A stretch of DNA of 64,000 nucleotides from Flavobacteriales bacterium (GCA_021739695.1 JAIPBM010000005.1:62001-126000); one strand, 5' to 3'. Numbered from the stretch's first letter, positions 1 through 7,992 are shown. Translations and numbers: made by a program. Notes: generated by a model not told the origin, from the letters alone.

Positions 1-61
1 TTTTATCCAACCTCCTGTTATCCTTCCATTACCGCTTTGTCAAAACATTGAAGTTCGAACA

Positions 62-89
62 TTGAAGCGGTCAAACATTCCTAACTTTG
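62..89 (+). promoter_or_regulatory. Bacteroidota-type promoter for the ABC exporter gene
   Basis: A perfect -7 box (TAACTTTG, 82-89) is preceded by a TTG at 62-64, near the expected -33 position. The TTG lies inside a 10-base direct repeat (AACATTGAAG at 44-53 and 58-67). The box is 54 bases before the ATG at 144, so this gene would have a normal leader. Confidence 0.5.
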
Positions 90-143
90 GGCAAAAGTAT
101 GTTTATTTTTCACAATCTTTTCGGGGGATTTCGGAGCTGAGGA

Positions 144-1943
144 ATGCGGTCGCTTGCACATTTGAATAAGTATTTCTGGCGCTACAAAACGCGGTTCTTC
201 CTCGGGATGATCTTCGTTACCATCAGCAACGTCTATGCGGTCGTTCCTCCCAAGGTTGTGCGCATCACGTTTGATCTTCTACAGGAGATGAGCCTTATTG
301 CCCCGCAGTTCAAGGGCTCGCCTTTTTCCAGTATTGCCGGAGAATCATTCATCGGTATCTGGTTCTTTTTTGGTGCTGTTATCGTGATCACTGCCATCCT
401 GAAAGGGATTTTCATGTTTCTGATGCGGCAGACCATCGTGATCATGAGCCGCCTGATAGAGTACGATCTGAAAAACGAGATCTACAACCACTACCAGCAG
501 CTTTCGCTCTCGTTCTTTAAACGCAACAATACGGGCGATCTGATGGCCCGCATTACCGAAGATGTAAGTCAGGTGCGTATGTATCTGGGGCCTGCGGTGC
601 TTTATGCCGTCAACCTTATCGTCTTGTTTGCGCTGGTCATTTATAATATGATAAAGGTGAGCCCAACGCTTACTGCCTATGTGCTTATTCCGCTGCCTAT
701 TCTTTCGTTCACCATTTACCATGTGAGCCGAATGATCAACATCCGTAGCGTGAAAGTGCAAAAGCAGCTGAGTGCCATGAGCACATTTGTGCAGGAAGGT
801 TTTTCGGGAATCCGTGTATTGAAGGCCTATGCCAAAGAAGAGCAATGGGCGCAGACATTCGATGCCGAAACAGAGAAATACAAAGACACATCGCTAGAAC
901 TGGTGCGCATCAATGCCCTGTTCTTTCCAACCATGCTTATCCTTATCGGACTAAGCACCATTCTAACGGTTTATGTGGGTGGAAAACAGGCAATGGCCGG
1001 AGACATCACCACAGGGAACATTGCCGAATTCATCATTTACATCAACATGCTGACTTGGCCCGTGGCCGCCATTGGCTGGATAACGAGCATTGTTCAGCGC
1101 GCTGCTGCTTCGCAAATGCGTATCAACGAATTTCTGAATACCGATCCAAAGATCACCAGCAAACTCGACACTCCTTCTGTCATTAACGGCAACATCACCT
1201 TCGACCATGTCAGATTCATTTATCCCGATAGCGGTACGCTAGCCTTGGATGATGTGAGTTTTGAAGTGAAACAGGGAGAAAGCCTTGCCATTTTGGGAAG
1301 GACCGGCAGCGGAAAATCTACCATCGCATCGCTTATTGCCCGAACCTACGACACCACAGAAGGTCAGGTATTGATGGATGGAAGACCCATCAACGAACTC
1401 AACCTTTCGTCTGTTCGTTCTAGCATCGGGTATGTTCCTCAAGATGTATTCCTGTTTTCGGATTCCATTGCCAACAACATTGCTTTTGGGGTAGATCTGG
1501 ATGAACTAGGCATAGAATCCGTGCATCGCGCAGCAACACAATCAGACATTTACAGCAACATCATCGAATTTCCGCAGGGCTTCGATACACGTGTTGGCGA
1601 ACGGGGTATCACCCTTTCGGGCGGGCAGAAACAGCGCATTTCCATTGCGCGCGCCATCATCCGCGATCCGCAGATCCTCATTTTTGACGATTGCCTTTCT
1701 GCCGTTGATACCGAAACCGAAGAGAAGATACTCTCGCACCTCAAAGACCTGATGCAAGGCAAAACCACGGTCATCGTCAGCCATCGCGTTTCGTCTGTAA
1801 AACATGCCGATCAGATCATTGTACTCGATAAGGGAAAGATCATCGAACGTGGCAGCCACCAACAGTTGCTACAAAAGCAAGGAGCTTATTTCTCGCTGTA
1901 TCAAAAACAGCTGCTAGAAGACGATCAACGGAAGTCCGCTTAA
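144..1943 (+). CDS. ABC exporter half-transporter (permease fused to ATPase), MsbA/MDR-like
   Basis: A 599-residue half-transporter of the type I ABC exporter family. About 320 N-terminal residues form the six-helix membrane domain, followed by one nucleotide-binding domain. Visible motifs are Walker A GRTGSGKST (385-393), signature LSGGQKQR, and Walker B ILIFDDCLSAVD. The residue after the Walker B Asp is Asp516, where an active ATPase site normally has Glu. In known heterodimeric exporters (TM287/288, BmrCD) this change marks the degenerate site, so the protein may work with a partner half-transporter; none is adjacent. The substrate cannot be told from sequence; lipid, drug or peptide export are all possible. 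The ATG at 144 is the first in frame and follows a promoter. The gene stands alone, with DUF3276 downstream under its own promoter. Confidence 0.9.
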   Translation: MRSLAHLNKYFWRYKTRFFLGMIFVTISNVYAVVPPKVVRITFDLLQEMSLIAPQFKGSPFSSIAGESFIGIWFFFGAVIVITAILKGIFMFLMRQTIVIMSRLIEYDLKNEIYNHYQQLSLSFFKRNNTGDLMARITEDVSQVRMYLGPAVLYAVNLIVLFALVIYNMIKVSPTLTAYVLIPLPILSFTIYHVSRMINIRSVKVQKQLSAMSTFVQEGFSGIRVLKAYAKEEQWAQTFDAETEKYKDTSLELVRINALFFPTMLILIGLSTILTVYVGGKQAMAGDITTGNIAEFIIYINMLTWPVAAIGWITSIVQRAAASQMRINEFLNTDPKITSKLDTPSVINGNITFDHVRFIYPDSGTLALDDVSFEVKQGESLAILGRTGSGKSTIASLIARTYDTTEGQVLMDGRPINELNLSSVRSSIGYVPQDVFLFSDSIANNIAFGVDLDELGIESVHRAATQSDIYSNIIEFPQGFDTRVGERGITLSGGQKQRISIARAIIRDPQILIFDDCLSAVDTETEEKILSHLKDLMQGKTTVIVSHRVSSVKHADQIIVLDKGKIIERGSHQQLLQKQGAYFSLYQKQLLEDDQRKSA

Positions 1944-1984
1944 TTTATCGACCAACGGGCTATTTTAATCGACAGAAACATTTA

Positions 1985-1992
1985 TATATTTG
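1985..1992 (+). promoter_or_regulatory. -7 box upstream of the DUF3276 gene
   Basis: TATATTTG matches TAnnTTTG exactly and lies 31 bases before the ATG at 2024, in the 80-base gap after the ABC exporter gene. No clear -33 TTG is seen. Confidence 0.45.
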
Positions 1993-2023
1993 ATCTGATC
2001 ATGTAGCTATCAAATTAGAGCAG

Positions 2024-2416
2024 ATGGACGGAAAGGACACGAACAGGCGAGAGGACATCTTCTCTAAACCCGTAAAGGCGGGAAAAAGAACTTACTTTTT
2101 TGATGTGAAGGCCACTCGCGGAGACGACTTTTACGTGACCATTACCGAAAGCAAACGTAGGATTGATGAGAACGGGAAGTTCCACTACGACAAGCACAAA
2201 CTGTTCCTATACAAAGAAGATTTCGAGAAGTTTGCCGAAGGCCTGAATGAGGCCATCGCTTTTATTAAAGGCGAAAAAGGCGAAGACTACGGCACCGAAG
2301 AACACATGGATGATGCCGACCACTACGAAACCAAAGTAACGCCAAGCCTTACATCCAACACGCAAGGTTACTCTTCAGACATCAGTTTTGATGATCTGGG
2401 AGATGACGACAAATAA
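2024..2416 (+). CDS. DUF3276 family protein (PUR-alpha-like nucleic-acid binding)
   Basis: A 130-residue protein. Residues about 15-85 match the DUF3276/PUR family fold: RTYFFDVKATRGDDFYVTI, then a lysine/arginine-rich strand pair and a helix ending in AIAFIKG. The C-terminal 45 residues are acidic and low complexity, ending DDLGDDDK, and are probably disordered. Members of this family are small Bacteroidota (and Borrelia) proteins related to eukaryotic Pur-alpha that bind single-stranded DNA and RNA, so a cytoplasmic nucleic-acid-binding role is likely, but the target is unknown. The gene has its own -7 box and a strong terminator just downstream, so it appears to be monocistronic. Confidence 0.85.
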   Translation: MDGKDTNRREDIFSKPVKAGKRTYFFDVKATRGDDFYVTITESKRRIDENGKFHYDKHKLFLYKEDFEKFAEGLNEAIAFIKGEKGEDYGTEEHMDDADHYETKVTPSLTSNTQGYSSDISFDDLGDDDK

Positions 2417-2440
2417 TCAGCCATTCTATTACTGAAACCG

Positions 2441-2470
2441 AAAAGCCTTCCAGAAATGGGAGGCTTTTTT
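2441..2470 (+). terminator. Rho-independent terminator after the DUF3276 gene
   Basis: AAAGCCTTCC and GGGAGGCTTT form a stem of about 10 bp with one G-T pair and a short loop (AGAAAT), followed by a run of T. It begins 24 bases after the stop codon. Confidence 0.85.
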
Positions 2471-2552
2471 TTATGGCTTCCATTTAGAGTGCCATTAAAG
2501 CATGAAGGAGCCAAAACTGTGCTCCCAAGTTGCTTAGTAACTTCAGCAGGAA

Positions 2553-2775
2553 CCTCCGCAGGCTACGAAGCGCCCTTAGCAGCGCTGGCGGCACTGTCCG
2601 CAAAACCTTCCGAGCTGTCCGCAACGTTCTCCGAAATCTCCGAAATCCTCATCGAACCGTCCGCAACGCGAACCGAGTCCTCCGCAATAAGCAACTAATC
2701 GTCCGCAATACATAAAGAGCCGTCCGCAACACGCAGCGAACCGTCCGCAATACATAAAGAGCCGTCCGCAGTAGG
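2553..2775. repeat. Degenerate 21-bp tandem repeat array
   Basis: A core resembling CCGTCCGCAA recurs with an exact 21-base period, with copies starting at about 2553, 2595, 2616, 2637, 2658, 2679, 2700, 2721, 2742 and 2763; the 2574 unit is barely recognisable. The best-conserved stretch (AATACATAAAGAGCCGTCCG) occurs twice near 2707 and 2749. Because 21 is a multiple of three, each frame encodes a heptad repeat. One forward frame gives units like TVRNxxR, and a reverse frame gives ADGSLxI. The forward frame is broken by TAA at 2713 and 2755. There are no spacers, so it is not a CRISPR array. It could be an intergenic minisatellite or a decayed repeat-protein gene. Confidence 0.85.
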
Positions 2776-2986
2776 AAAAGCAGTGTTATTTATGCTGATG
2801 ACCATCCATTTGACATTCCTGACAAATGGAAGCATTCTGCGGAGCACGCCAAGCGTATTGCTCACGCTCACAATCGATGTCAGGAGAACCTAGAAGATGC
2901 TCATTAAACAAACGCTACGCTTCAACTGTAATTTATGGGCGAAAATTGGTTTGCTACAACCACTTCTAACACCCAACTTTGGGCAA
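2776..2986. other. Intergenic stretch after the repeat array; possible gene relic
   Basis: No gene with a usable start is seen here. The forward frame running through the repeat array stays open from 2758 to a TAA at 2905-2907 and gives a hydrophilic, protein-like tail (for example YADDHPFDIPDKWKHSAEH) with no ATG, GTG or TTG. This suggests the C-terminal remnant of a broken gene, but it may be chance. The last 20 bases hold the weak promoter box for the next gene. Confidence 0.3.
2974..2981 (+). promoter_or_regulatory. Probable -7 box directly before the T9SS cargo gene
   Basis: CAACTTTG differs from TAnnTTTG at one base and ends 5 bases before the ATG at 2987. The following GGGC resembles the box at 82-92. 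Transcription from here would give a leaderless or nearly leaderless mRNA. Confidence 0.35.
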
Positions 2987-3979
2987 ATGAGATCATGGCT
3001 CATCATACTGGCTCTGCTGCCTCTGTTTGTTCAGGGGCAGAACCTTGTGCCGAACCCATCTTTTGAGGAACACACCGAATGTCCTGATGGCCCTGGAAAA
3101 ATAGCCTTTGCGTATCCATGGGAAAATGTACTGGGGAGTTGTGATTATTTCAATGAATGCGGAACAAATGGGTATAGGGCATCTGCGAACATAGTAGGGG
3201 GTGGGGGTGCAAGAACAGGACAGGCAAATGGTCATTTCCTTCTGTGGTCGATAAATAATCAGCAAACAGAAATATTAGGAATCGAGTTAATCACTGAAAT
3301 GGAAGCGGGAGTGCGGTATAGAGTGGAGTTTTATTTGAGCATGACCGATAGTATTTGGTACGCCTCTAAGAACTTTGGTGCGTATTTCTCCGCAGTTCAA
3401 CCTCCGAACGATATAGACAACATACAGAGCTGTCAGCCGCAGGTACGGTACGAGGGAGCCTTCATTACGAACAAAGAAGGATGGACGCGTGTGTCGGGCA
3501 CCTTTGTGGCGCAGGGCGGGGAACGATTTCTGAGCATCGGCAACTTAGATAAATACGAGGATACCGAGACCCTGTTTGTTCCAGGTGGCGGGGTGTACCG
3601 TCCACAGCAACCAGTTTACTGGAGCAGCTCCGCCTACTTCATAGACGATGTGTCTGTTGTGCCGGATAGCACCACCAGCATTCAGGAGGCGGCTGTTGCA
3701 GAAAAAGGGATGGCATTTGAGCTTTGGCCCAACCCCGCAAAGGAGTTCGTACAGTTCAGGATATCAGATTCCTCCACTCGTTCCTCGGTCGGAATGACGG
3801 TGCAGGTATTGGATGCCCTTGGGCGTTCGGTGGCCGCGTTCCCCCTTCAAAAGGGGGTGTCCGCAGGACGGGGGATTTCAGGAGAAGTAGACGTAAGCAC
3901 CCTGCCAACAGGCATCTATTTCCTTCAACTTACAGACGAGGAAGGAAAACACGCGGTAAGCAAGTTTGTGAAGGAATAA
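2987..3979 (+). CDS. Secreted protein with T9SS type A sorting domain
   Basis: A 330-residue exported protein of unknown function. It starts with a signal peptide (MRSWLIILALLPLFVQGQ) followed by NLVPNPSFE, a common opening of Bacteroidota carbohydrate-binding-like beta-sandwich domains. The last 80 or so residues are a type A Por sorting domain (FELWPNPAKE ... DVSTLPTGIYFLQL ... KFVKE), so the protein should be secreted by T9SS and attached to the cell surface. The ATG at 2987 is chosen because it starts the signal peptide; the in-frame ATG at 2897 would add 30 residues ahead of it. A palindromic repeat at 3841-3874 contributes about 12 residues inside the sorting domain. It is convergent with rluD. 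Confidence 0.85.
   Translation: MRSWLIILALLPLFVQGQNLVPNPSFEEHTECPDGPGKIAFAYPWENVLGSCDYFNECGTNGYRASANIVGGGGARTGQANGHFLLWSINNQQTEILGIELITEMEAGVRYRVEFYLSMTDSIWYASKNFGAYFSAVQPPNDIDNIQSCQPQVRYEGAFITNKEGWTRVSGTFVAQGGERFLSIGNLDKYEDTETLFVPGGGVYRPQQPVYWSSSAYFIDDVSVVPDSTTSIQEAAVAEKGMAFELWPNPAKEFVQFRISDSSTRSSVGMTVQVLDALGRSVAAFPLQKGVSAGRGISGEVDVSTLPTGIYFLQLTDEEGKHAVSKFVKE
3841..3874. repeat. Palindromic repeat element inside a coding region
   Basis: CCCCCTT (3841-3847) pairs with AAGGGGG (3851-3857), followed at once by GTCC-GCA-GGAC (3859-3869) and GGGGG (3870-3874). Two hairpins in about 35 bases, G/C-runs unlike the surrounding coding sequence, and a general resemblance to short palindromic repeats I recall from intergenic regions of other Bacteroidota genomes suggest an inserted repeat element. 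It is in frame and encodes PLQKGVSAGRGI between two conserved strands of the sorting domain. Confidence 0.5.
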
Positions 3980-3989
3980 GTAGAAGGCC

Positions 3990-4109
3990 TTAAGCCAAAA
4001 TATACAGATTGATGATGGCCACAATAAAGTAAGGCACCAATCCGCCAAATTGAATTATTGTCATTAGGTATAAAATTGGATCGGCAAGAAATTCAACAAA
4101 CTTGTCAAT
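3990..4109 (-). other. Possible small membrane peptide downstream of rluD
   Basis: In the 125-base gap between the T9SS cargo gene and rluD, one reverse frame is open for about 40 codons. It gives an amphipathic start (DKFVEFLADPILYL) and a hydrophobic helix ending LVPYFIVAIINLYILA before TAA at 3990-3992. The only ATG (4064) would give 24 residues. A full-length version would need the ATT at 4109, which overlaps the rluD stop the way ATGA overlaps do. It could be a real small protein or a coincidence. Confidence 0.2.
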
Positions 4110-5151
4110 CTTTCCTGCTACTTACATAGCCGCGCCATTTTTCGAGCAGCAGTTGCATGTCTTCGGGCAGGTCGGTCTCAAAGTTGAGTCGCTCTTTGGT
4201 CATTGGCTGTGTAAACCCGAGCGAACGCGCATGCAATACAGCACGCGGAGCAATCTCAAAACAATTCTGAATGAACTGGGTGTATTTGGTAAACGTGGTG
4301 CCTTTCAGCGCTCTATCTCCGCCATAGCGTTCATCATTGAACAGCGTATGTCCGGCATATTTCATATGCACCCGTATCTGATGCGTGCGACCCGTTTCCA
4401 GTTTGCATTGCACCAGCGTTACGTAGCCAAAACGCTCTAGCACCTTATAGTGTGTAACGGCATGCTTTCCTTGACTTCCATCAGGGAACACATCCATCTG
4501 TAAGCGATTTTTTACCGATCGACCGATATTTCCGGTAATGGTTCCTTCATCCTCATCAAAATCTCCCCATACCAGTGCGTTGTATAACCTATCGGTAGTA
4601 CGGTCAAAAAACTGCTTTGCAAGACCCGACATCGTCAGTTCGTTCTTGGCAATCACCATTACTCCCGATGTTCCTTTATCCAAGCGATGCACCAGCCCGG
4701 GGCGAGGTTCTTCCTTCTTGCCCATATCCGGCAAATTCTTGAAATGGTGCATCAATCCGTTGACCAACGTTCCCGTATAATTGCCGTGGCCGGGATGTAC
4801 CACAAGGTCGGGCTGCTTGTTTATCACCACCACATCTTCATCCTCATACAGAATATCCAAGGGGATGTTTTCGGGATGAATGGTCTTATCGCGTGGAGGA
4901 TATGCCAGCACAATGGTCACCTCATCCTTGGGCTTCACCCGGTAATTCGGCTTTACAGCCACGCCATTCACATGCACGTTTCCAGCATGACCAGCAATTT
5001 GGATCTTATTGCGCGTAGCGTTGGCCACACGGTCCATCAGAAACTTATCTATGCGCAAGGGCTCTTGGCCTTTATCGGCCACAAAGCGATGATGTTCGTA
5101 AAGGTCTTCTTGTTCGTTTTCCTCTTCGTAGAGGTCCGATTCAACACTCAT
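4105..5151 (-). CDS. rluD: Ribosomal large subunit pseudouridine synthase, RluD family
   Basis: A 348-residue enzyme that isomerises uridine to pseudouridine in 23S rRNA (the RluD family targets helix 69). An S4 RNA-binding domain spans about residues 30-95 (RIDKFL ... VHVNGVAVKPNYRVKPKD), then the catalytic domain with HRLDKGTSG, where Asp158 is the nucleophile, and a C-terminal KLETGRTHQIRVH motif. The length is slightly above the usual 320 or so because of an acidic N-terminus. The start overlaps the stop of the upstream T9SS cargo gene as ATGA. It is last in a leftward operon with the PASTA and T9SS genes. Exact target uridines are inferred from the family. Confidence 0.93.
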   Translation of the reverse strand: MSVESDLYEEENEQEDLYEHHRFVADKGQEPLRIDKFLMDRVANATRNKIQIAGHAGNVHVNGVAVKPNYRVKPKDEVTIVLAYPPRDKTIHPENIPLDILYEDEDVVVINKQPDLVVHPGHGNYTGTLVNGLMHHFKNLPDMGKKEEPRPGLVHRLDKGTSGVMVIAKNELTMSGLAKQFFDRTTDRLYNALVWGDFDEDEGTITGNIGRSVKNRLQMDVFPDGSQGKHAVTHYKVLERFGYVTLVQCKLETGRTHQIRVHMKYAGHTLFNDERYGGDRALKGTTFTKYTQFIQNCFEIAPRAVLHARSLGFTQPMTKERLNFETDLPEDMQLLLEKWRGYVSSRKD

Positions 5152-7106
5152 TCTTGTATGATTATCCGTTGCGCAAAAACGCCATCGGCAGCATCCACTC
5201 GCAGGATGTACGTACCCGTTTTAAGATGCCCAAGCTCTAATTGACGAGCATATCCTTTCTGAGAAAAAACCACCCTTCCGGATAGGTCAAACATCGAAAT
5301 CTGTGCATTGGAAAATTGTCCTGACTTTGATTCTTCCAGAAAAAGCGTACCGCTTGTCGGGTTCGGATATGCCTTCACGTACAATTGTTCAGACGTTTCT
5401 TTTACACCCACCCAGTCGTCATATGGTTTTCCGAACGAAGGTCTTATCATGATGGCACCTGGAATAGAGCTTTGGCTCCAATTTGTTCCCAAGTTGTAGT
5501 AGACCTTGCTTGATACATCCGTCCGTTTATCAAACCCAACAGAGAATTTGAGATTGGTGGCGGGCTGCTGAATCCAACCTATCCAAATGTTCTCATTAAC
5601 GATAAGGGTCGTATCAAGCGGATAATGGTAGAAATAATTGAACTGATCGGTATATTGTAGATTGATGGATTCGGGTGATGTCCAGATCAACTGTCCTGGC
5701 TGTTCACTTCCAACCCAAACAGCAAGTAGTACTGGTTGATTGGATAAATCGAACTGAACTGGATTAAGATATATCTGAATAGCCTGTAGTGTATCCTCTT
5801 TCTTGATATTGTACTTGACCGCTACCATTCCAATATTCTCCAACTCACCCAATCCATAGGCAGCTTCGGCCGTTCCATCATCGTATGCGTAGTAGTTGTA
5901 GAATTCCTGTTTTTCTACACGTACATTATTCTCTGGATGATCATCAGCTACTTCCAAGGTAAATCTTAGTTCATAAAATGTTGAATCCGGCTTCCATTCA
6001 TCATCAGTAGGAAAACTTGTAATCAAAGTATCAAAATTGTTTAAAAGATTACTGGATGTCCCAATATTACATGATCCTGTAATCACATTATCGCAGATCC
6101 GATTGGCAAAAACAGTAGCAGTTCTAGTGAACACATCATACTTCAGCGCCCCCGTATAATCAAGCATTTGAAGAGAGAAGGTAGTGGGTATATCTGTGGT
6201 ATCGTTATTCCGCAGAGCGATGAACGCTGTGTCTCCGATAAATCCGACAGAATCCATTTTATAATGCTCCCATGGCATAGAACTGAACTCCTTCAACAGT
6301 GAAAAGGTCGCGGTTCTGTTTAGGTCCAATTCAGGAAGAAAAGATGTCTGGCATAGCTGAGACACATCTTTTCTGACCGTATCAGCAGCCGTTCTTCCTC
6401 CATCCAGTTCCACATAATCGATGTGCCAATGGTCTACACTTCCAGCACGCGAAGCATAGTTTTTGAATCGGAATTGAAACCCGTTGTACAAGTATTCTTG
6501 ATCAAGTATTGGCAGCATTGCCCGCTTGAACTTATAATTCTCTAGCGTGTAGCCCTGCGCATCCCAAACCTGTGTCCAAGCATCGGCCGTGTCTTTGAAC
6601 TCCAGCACAAGAAGGTCTTCAGCTTCTGGAGCATTTCCAAGTCCCTGCGCTTGGTAGTAGAAACTGAGATAAACCGTATCTGCAGCAGTGGCAAGATTGA
6701 GCGGTTTTGACGTGAGACTATCTGAAAGTGTTGGCAAAGAAGTACCGAAACCATAAGCCCTGCCGCGCTCATCCAATCCATCAAACGTGGCCACTCCTTG
6801 AGAAATTGGATTAACAGCCATGTGATTGTTGATGTAAACCGTGTTGCCTATCCACCTATCAGGGTTAGGCCACAGGTCAGCATTGGTTCTCAATCGAGAG
6901 AACGGCTCCGAAAAATCATCGAAAAAAGGCAGGTCAAGCGTATCGCCCAGAGCACGTGCGTTTGTCTGCTCCGAACGCAAGTAGGCATCATAATCTTTCA
7001 ATGCACGATTTCCTGTCAGATCCATAAGCATCTCTTGACCAAATCCCGCAAACCAAAGGGTGGTAAGAATGAAACTACTGATCGCCTTCTTCAAAATCAT
7101 CATCAT
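5148..7106 (-). CDS. Large secreted protein with T9SS type A sorting domain
   Basis: A 652-residue secreted protein of unknown function. A signal peptide (KKAISSFILTTLWFAGFGQ) is followed by a MAM/jellyroll-like region (FFDDFSEPF ... VYLSFYYQAQG ... DHWHIDYVEL), which in Bacteroidota often has an adhesive or carbohydrate-binding role. The C-terminus is a type A Por sorting domain (YVKAYPNPTSGTLFL ... LKTGTYILRV), pointing to T9SS export and surface attachment. The start is one of three consecutive ATGs at 7106, 7103 or 7100; all overlap the end of the PASTA gene. The stop overlaps rluD as ATGA. This family often sits beside rluD and ddl in Flavobacteriia, so a cell-envelope role is likely, but the ligand is unknown. 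Confidence 0.88.
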   Translation of the reverse strand: MMMILKKAISSFILTTLWFAGFGQEMLMDLTGNRALKDYDAYLRSEQTNARALGDTLDLPFFDDFSEPFSRLRTNADLWPNPDRWIGNTVYINNHMAVNPISQGVATFDGLDERGRAYGFGTSLPTLSDSLTSKPLNLATAADTVYLSFYYQAQGLGNAPEAEDLLVLEFKDTADAWTQVWDAQGYTLENYKFKRAMLPILDQEYLYNGFQFRFKNYASRAGSVDHWHIDYVELDGGRTAADTVRKDVSQLCQTSFLPELDLNRTATFSLLKEFSSMPWEHYKMDSVGFIGDTAFIALRNNDTTDIPTTFSLQMLDYTGALKYDVFTRTATVFANRICDNVITGSCNIGTSSNLLNNFDTLITSFPTDDEWKPDSTFYELRFTLEVADDHPENNVRVEKQEFYNYYAYDDGTAEAAYGLGELENIGMVAVKYNIKKEDTLQAIQIYLNPVQFDLSNQPVLLAVWVGSEQPGQLIWTSPESINLQYTDQFNYFYHYPLDTTLIVNENIWIGWIQQPATNLKFSVGFDKRTDVSSKVYYNLGTNWSQSSIPGAIMIRPSFGKPYDDWVGVKETSEQLYVKAYPNPTSGTLFLEESKSGQFSNAQISMFDLSGRVVFSQKGYARQLELGHLKTGTYILRVDAADGVFAQRIIIQE

Positions 7107-7947
7107 TTGGCTTTACGTTCAAAAGCAGCGAATCCAGTGGTGGAAGCGCCTTGGAGTAGAGTGCCGTATCGTACTTGATAGAGGCTGTATCTCCGGTGAA
7201 ATAAAGGATAACACTACTTCCCATTGGAAGAAGTTCGCCTTCCCTGAATTCAGGAATCTGTCGGTAAACGCGGACAAGCGAAGTATCCGTAAATGGCGTA
7301 TCCACCCTGAAAGTTCCCAAATTGAGCGAAAACGCATTCAAGCGTTCAACCGCTTCTTCCAACCGATAATAAAGCAGATATGGAACAGGCACACGTGTGT
7401 TGCTGAGGCCGTCTCCAAGCACCAGATCTACCACGGTATTCACAAATACGTTCTTTCCCTTTTGCACCGATCTACCACCGATCTTCTGATCTAGCACAGC
7501 ATTTTTGGCAATGTCTGGTCTGTATTCCAAATTACCGAGCTGAAGACCAACGCTTTCCAACACTGCCTTTGCCTGTCTCAAACTAAGATTGTGAACATCA
7601 GGCATCACAACTTGGCGCGGCATAACCGCATTCACCGTCAGGTAAACTTTTCTGCCTCTTTTTACTCGATATCCCGGCTTCGGCTCTTGGTCGGCAACCG
7701 CTCCGCGAGGAAGATCTGAGGAATAAAGTGAATCCACCACCTCAAATTCAATGTCAGTCGTATCGGCAAAAGCAGCTATCTGCGCTACAGGAACACCGGT
7801 AAAATCAGGCACTTCAACGGTCACTCCGTGTTCGGTGTACGAATCCAACCAAAAGAAAAGGCCAACTGCTGCAAATACTGCTACCAGCACTGCTATGCCA
7901 ACGTTGACCAGGAATTTTTTCGTAAAAATGAACTGGATAAAACCCAT
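7075..7947 (-). CDS. Membrane-anchored PASTA domain protein
   Basis: A 290-residue protein with one N-terminal transmembrane helix (about residues 13-33) and three PASTA repeats outside the membrane: about 42-108 (VEVPDFTGVPVAQI), 112-180 (VVMPDVHNLSLRQA) and 187-255 (VPVPYLLYYRLEEA). The acidic C-terminal tail ends DDDFEEGDQ. PASTA domains bind muropeptides or lipid II in Ser/Thr kinases and penicillin-binding proteins; here no kinase or transpeptidase domain is attached, so the likely role is peptidoglycan sensing or scaffolding. It heads a leftward operon with the T9SS cargo gene and rluD, and diverges from ddl, which makes the D-Ala-D-Ala of peptidoglycan. Confidence 0.88.
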   Translation of the reverse strand: MGFIQFIFTKKFLVNVGIAVLVAVFAAVGLFFWLDSYTEHGVTVEVPDFTGVPVAQIAAFADTTDIEFEVVDSLYSSDLPRGAVADQEPKPGYRVKRGRKVYLTVNAVMPRQVVMPDVHNLSLRQAKAVLESVGLQLGNLEYRPDIAKNAVLDQKIGGRSVQKGKNVFVNTVVDLVLGDGLSNTRVPVPYLLYYRLEEAVERLNAFSLNLGTFRVDTPFTDTSLVRVYRQIPEFREGELLPMGSSVILYFTGDTASIKYDTALYSKALPPLDSLLLNVKPNDDDFEEGDQ

Positions 7948-7984
7948 ATTATCAGACAGAAGTTGCGCTTACAGCAACGGAGGC

Positions 7985-7992
7985 CAAAGATA
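7985..7992 (-). promoter_or_regulatory. -7 box for the PASTA-T9SS-rluD operon
   Basis: On the reverse strand TATCTTTG matches TAnnTTTG exactly, 37 bases before the PASTA start at 7947. The leader contains a small inverted repeat (GTTGC ... GCAAC). Confidence 0.45.

Noticed and set aside
345-845. Long reverse-strand frame inside the first ABC exporter gene
   Set aside because: Shadow frame of a well-supported gene; its peptide has no recognisable motifs. Many similar frames inside other genes were left out for the same reason.
2456-2698. An 80-codon forward reading frame beginning inside the terminator after the DUF3276 gene
   Set aside because: It starts in the terminator stem, runs through the 21-bp array and owes its openness to the repeat period; no ribosome-binding or promoter signal, no recognisable protein.
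2553-2775. CRISPR-like array
   Set aside because: The repeats are contiguous and degenerate at a 21-base period with no unique spacers and no cas genes.
3187-3207. Possible G-quadruplex (two G5 runs) in the T9SS cargo gene
   Set aside because: Only two G-runs lie close together; four are normally needed, and the sequence encodes a simple glycine stretch.
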